A DNA stretch of 64,000 bases from JBEKYD01 sp052148435 (GTDB lineage Bacteria > Acidobacteriota > Terriglobia > Bryobacterales > Bryobacteraceae), in assembly GCA_052148435.1 (NCBI GenBank), contig JBKQIF010000044.1, positions 1-64,000 of the forward strand, in the 5' to 3' direction. Position numbers and translations under genes: made by a program. Below, in pieces: positions 61,207 to 64,000 of this stretch. Each line of letters begins with the position of its first letter. Positions within the stretch are counted from its first letter, which is position 1. The notes under the pieces were generated by a model, which was given only the letters and a program-made list of their open reading frames with translations, made no database searches and was not told the origin of the DNA.

Positions 61207-61902
61207 CTACGGATTGCGCAACCGGAGGATGCCGAACGCCTGGGGAACGTGAAAGGAAGTTGCCCCCGGTGGGCGCCAGGCATAAAAGATACGCTTCTGG
61301 CCAGCGCCGGCAATGCGGAACAGACCGATGCGCAGTTCAAGGCCCTCCAGCAGCGGATGCGTGTCTTTCGTAAGAATGGCCGAGAATGGGATGCGCATCT
61401 CGCCATACCAGACCTTATGCTGCGCATCGATGCGGCCCAGGACGGTGTAGCCGGAGTTCCAAGCCATCCCTTGCTGGGTCTTCGGGCTGTCGCGATCAAT
61501 GTCCAGGTCCACCCATTCGCTCTGCGGCGAGACCTGGAGTTCTTTGTACCGGGCAATGTGCGCGAAATCGGAGCCGATGAAGACTTCGGCCACATCCCAC
61601 TTCCATAACTCGGGGGTCTCGGCGGCCGGGTTGGGGCCGGGCCTCAGATTCAGTTCGTCATACGGACAGATGAAAAGCAGGTAGAGATATTGAGAACTCC
61701 ACCGCGACCGGATCTGGGTGGGTTCCCCGGGAATGGGTTGACCGAGATAGTTGCGGTCCGCCGCGACGTGAGGCGCGGTAGACCACAATTCTGAATTTGG
61801 GTCGGCCGTGAGCTCAAAATCACGGCCAGAGAAGCTGCTCTGGAGCACGGCGGTGGGATCGGCGGCAGCCAGAAACAACAGGAACGCGAACGCGGAATGC
61901 AT
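61207..61902 (-). CDS. Exported CBM9-like carbohydrate-binding protein
   Basis: 231 residues. A short signal peptide precedes a CBM9-like beta-sandwich: PNSELWSTAP, SRWSSQYLYLLFICPYDEL, ELWKWDVAEVFIGSDF and WYGEMRIPFSAI are the usual blocks. It binds rather than cleaves sugars. The gene ends 125 bases before the start of the fused topoisomerase-helicase on the same strand, which is probably unrelated. Confidence 0.85.
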   Translation of the reverse strand: MHSAFAFLLFLAAADPTAVLQSSFSGRDFELTADPNSELWSTAPHVAADRNYLGQPIPGEPTQIRSRWSSQYLYLLFICPYDELNLRPGPNPAAETPELWKWDVAEVFIGSDFAHIARYKELQVSPQSEWVDLDIDRDSPKTQQGMAWNSGYTVLGRIDAQHKVWYGEMRIPFSAILTKDTHPLLEGLELRIGLFRIAGAGQKRIFYAWRPPGATSFHVPQAFGILRLRNP

Positions 61903-62185
61903 GAGTCAACCTTTCATACGCCCCCCGGCGAGCCTTGACAGCGCTTTTGACTTGACCTCGTCCATTCAGCCGCTAAGCCCGTGACCACGGCTTGAACAAA
62001 GGCTCTTATGGGAGTGGCACGTGCCTATCGTACTACCGTATGGGACCATGTACCGGCACTGGCAGGATATTGGCAGTATGCCAGGTCAATGGGAGGATAA
62101 TGGTGCGTGCCGTTCCAACCGTAATCATCCAACAGGCGGTCGACGATATATTGTGCGTGCGAGTACTTGTAACGGGCGGTGACAA

Positions 62186-63460
62186 ATGACGGCAAGCTCC
62201 GGACGCGCCAAATTGCTCATGGGAAGATTCCCGAGTAGCCATAATTTTATTCCGGCGACAGGCGGGTCGGTTCTTCTGGTCGCCGTCGCGGCGTTGCTGG
62301 GTGCGCAGAACGGCACCCCACTGTCGCAGCGCGCGCGCTCACTGCATGGCAGCGCGCTGGTCTTCGACGGCCATATTCATGCCGTAGATCGCGAGTTCTA
62401 TCACGGCGGCGACATCGGCCAACGGAAACCCGACGGGCAGTTCGACCTGCCCCGCGCCAAAGAGGGCGGCCTCGGCGCGCTCTTCTTTTCCATCTTCGTG
62501 ACCGAGGACTACTATCCCGGCCGCCTAGAAACCAAACAAGCGCTGCGCATGCTGGATAGCGCGGTCGAACAGATCGGCCGCAACAGCCAGAGCATCGAAA
62601 TCGCCCTCACCGCATCGGACATCGAACGAATTCACGCGGGCGGCAAGATCGCCGCCATCCTCGACATCGAAGGCAGCTTCGATCTGGATGGCGACCCGGC
62701 CGTGATCCGGCAGATGTACCGCCTGGGAATGCGCTCCGTCCAACTTTCCGCGCACAACTGGACCAGCAACTATGCGGACTCCTGCTGCTCGGCGCCGAAA
62801 TGGCACGGACTGAACGATCGCGGCCGCGCGGTGATTCGCGAAATGAACCGTCTGGGGATGGTGATTAACGTCTCGCACGCTTCCGACGAGGCAATTTCGG
62901 CAGCCATCGACACCAGCTCCGACCCGGTCGTGGCGACTCATCACGGATTGCGAGCCATCAATGACATTCCCCGCAACATGCCGGACTGGCTCCTGAAGAA
63001 ACTGGCGGCGAAGGGCGGCGTGATCGGCTTCCAACTCGGCAACGAATTCCACAACCGTAAGGCGTTCGACTGGGGTGTCTCGCACGCCGGAAGAGCGTTC
63101 TGGGACACCGGCGCCATCTTGCTGCGCGGTACTCAGGTTCCGATTTACGAGCTCGACAAAATCGTCGGGCCGCAGTTTCCGATGGTTCCGGCGGATATTC
63201 CGCAGGGAATCCGCATGAGCGTGGATGATTGGGTCGGCGTGGTCGACCGTGCGATTCAATCGGTAGGCGAAGACCATGTCGCTCTAGGCTCCGATTTCGA
63301 TGGCGGTCCGCCACTGCCAAGCGGCATGCGCGACATACGCGATCTGCCGATGATCACCGATGCCATGCTGCGCCGCGCCTATTCCGAAGAGCGTATCCGC
63401 AAATTCCTGGGCGGCAACCTGCTCCGCGTGTTTCGCGAGATCACGGAAAAACGGCGGTAG
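62186..63460 (+). CDS. Exported M19 (renal-type) dipeptidase
   Basis: 424 residues. The metal ligands of M19 peptidases are seen: FDGHIHAVD (His and Asp), the bridging Glu in ILDIEGSF, VSHASD and ATHHGLRAI (histidines), and SDFDGG (Asp). The first 40 residues contain a signal-like helix (VLLVAVAALLG), but a second start at ATG 62219 is possible. It would hydrolyse dipeptides outside the cytoplasm. It is the only gene on its strand between the CBM9 gene and the edge gene. Confidence 0.9.
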   Translation: MTASSGRAKLLMGRFPSSHNFIPATGGSVLLVAVAALLGAQNGTPLSQRARSLHGSALVFDGHIHAVDREFYHGGDIGQRKPDGQFDLPRAKEGGLGALFFSIFVTEDYYPGRLETKQALRMLDSAVEQIGRNSQSIEIALTASDIERIHAGGKIAAILDIEGSFDLDGDPAVIRQMYRLGMRSVQLSAHNWTSNYADSCCSAPKWHGLNDRGRAVIREMNRLGMVINVSHASDEAISAAIDTSSDPVVATHHGLRAINDIPRNMPDWLLKKLAAKGGVIGFQLGNEFHNRKAFDWGVSHAGRAFWDTGAILLRGTQVPIYELDKIVGPQFPMVPADIPQGIRMSVDDWVGVVDRAIQSVGEDHVALGSDFDGGPPLPSGMRDIRDLPMITDAMLRRAYSEERIRKFLGGNLLRVFREITEKRR

Positions 63461-63577
63461 CCGGCGCTGGTACTCTAAATCCCGGCCAGTAGATACTTGC
63501 CCCAGGAACTTCCCGATGCACTTGTTCCGCTTCGAAGCGGCCGGCGTGAGAAAATAAAATGGCTAACGGCGCTTGCC

Positions 63578-64000
63578 ATGCCGGTGGACTTCTTTCGTCA
63601 AACCGTGATTCGGTGGAACGACCCGAATCCCAAATATGTGCCATTGCTCCGCGAGGGCGGCATCACGGCAGTTCTTACCTCTCCGAACGAGAGCTTCGAG
63701 AAGGCCTGCGTGGCGGCGCGGATCCAGGTGATCCATGAGACCGAGGTGCAGTTTGTGGGGCTCGGCGACACCGCGGAGGCAAGGTCCGGCCGGGCCGTGG
63801 TCTTTCGGGCGGGAATCTGGCCAGGTGTGCATACGCCGGATCGGGCGGTGGCCTCAGCCACAAGCGGTGTGTGGATCGATCAGAACTGCTACCTGGTGCA
63901 ATGCCTGCGGGCGTTGTATCCGAATATGCCGCCGGTGCTGGGGTACCTGCCGAATAAGGAAGCCGGTGTGCCACCGGAGCGCGCGGTGCCGTTCCACACT
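63578..64000 (+). CDS. Protein of unknown function, 5' part
   Basis: The frame from ATG 63578 is open to the last base (141 residues) and continues beyond the window. It reads as protein: MPVDFFRQTVIRWNDPNPK, then GGITAVLTSPNESF and YPNMPPVLGYLPNKEAGVPP. No signal peptide is obvious. The early part (strand, GGITAVL) recalls the beginning of TIM-barrel hydrolases, but I do not recognise the family. Confidence 0.6.
   Translation, partial: MPVDFFRQTVIRWNDPNPKYVPLLREGGITAVLTSPNESFEKACVAARIQVIHETEVQFVGLGDTAEARSGRAVVFRAGIWPGVHTPDRAVASATSGVWIDQNCYLVQCLRALYPNMPPVLGYLPNKEAGVPPERAVPFHT

Overview
The window is about 64 kb of GC-rich bacterial chromosome. It most resembles an acidobacterium of the Bryobacterales/Solibacter group. 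That placement is an inference from gene content, not a phylogeny. Supporting signs are a PadR regulator coupled to an orphan MacB/FtsX-type permease (an acidobacterial speciality), many exported Gfo/Idh, PIG-L, NHL, VCBS and M28 proteins, and abundant glycan-acting exported enzymes. No phage, integron, CRISPR array or intact insertion sequence was found.

Bases 1-17952 form the replication-origin neighbourhood. After the end of an electron-transfer flavoprotein operon (etfB partial, etfA) and a GNAT acetyltransferase, the minus strand carries dnaA, dnaN and gyrB in that transcriptional order. An AT-rich stretch with repeated DnaA-box-like motifs lies between dnaA and dnaN. Then come tRNA-Gly(GCC), two small genes, dnaE, tRNA-Arg(CCU), purD and the cluster mnmG-rsmG-parS-parA-parB. 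Two near-consensus parS sites sit just in front of parA.

Bases 17958-31900 are accessory. They hold a MerR-type regulator with a possible exopolysaccharide pair (TPR/outer-membrane protein plus an exported TIM-barrel hydrolase), a DinB protein, PadR plus ABC-type permease, hemD, an unusual glycosyltransferase-thioesterase fusion, an M28 peptidase and a DCC-family protein.

Bases 32068-40407 hold a BrnT/BrnA toxin-antitoxin pair and a compact sulfur operon: cysteine synthase, a JAMM peptidase, and one polypeptide carrying a ubiquitin-like CysO/MoaD domain, an E1-like adenylyltransferase and a rhodanese. An alpha-galactosidase, two overlapping peptidoglycan genes and a HigB/HigA pair follow.

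Bases 40544-64000 are mostly exported catabolic and binding proteins: two Gfo/Idh oxidoreductases, a PIG-L deacetylase, NHL and VCBS propellers, an SDR, an aldo/keto reductase broken by a frameshift, two ThuA gene remnants, a GH18 enzyme, CBM9 and M19 proteins. Among them is a single 1340-residue protein joining topoisomerase III to RecQ helicase. That fusion and the fused ubiquitin-like sulfur carrier with its neighbouring JAMM peptidase are the two systems most worth following up.
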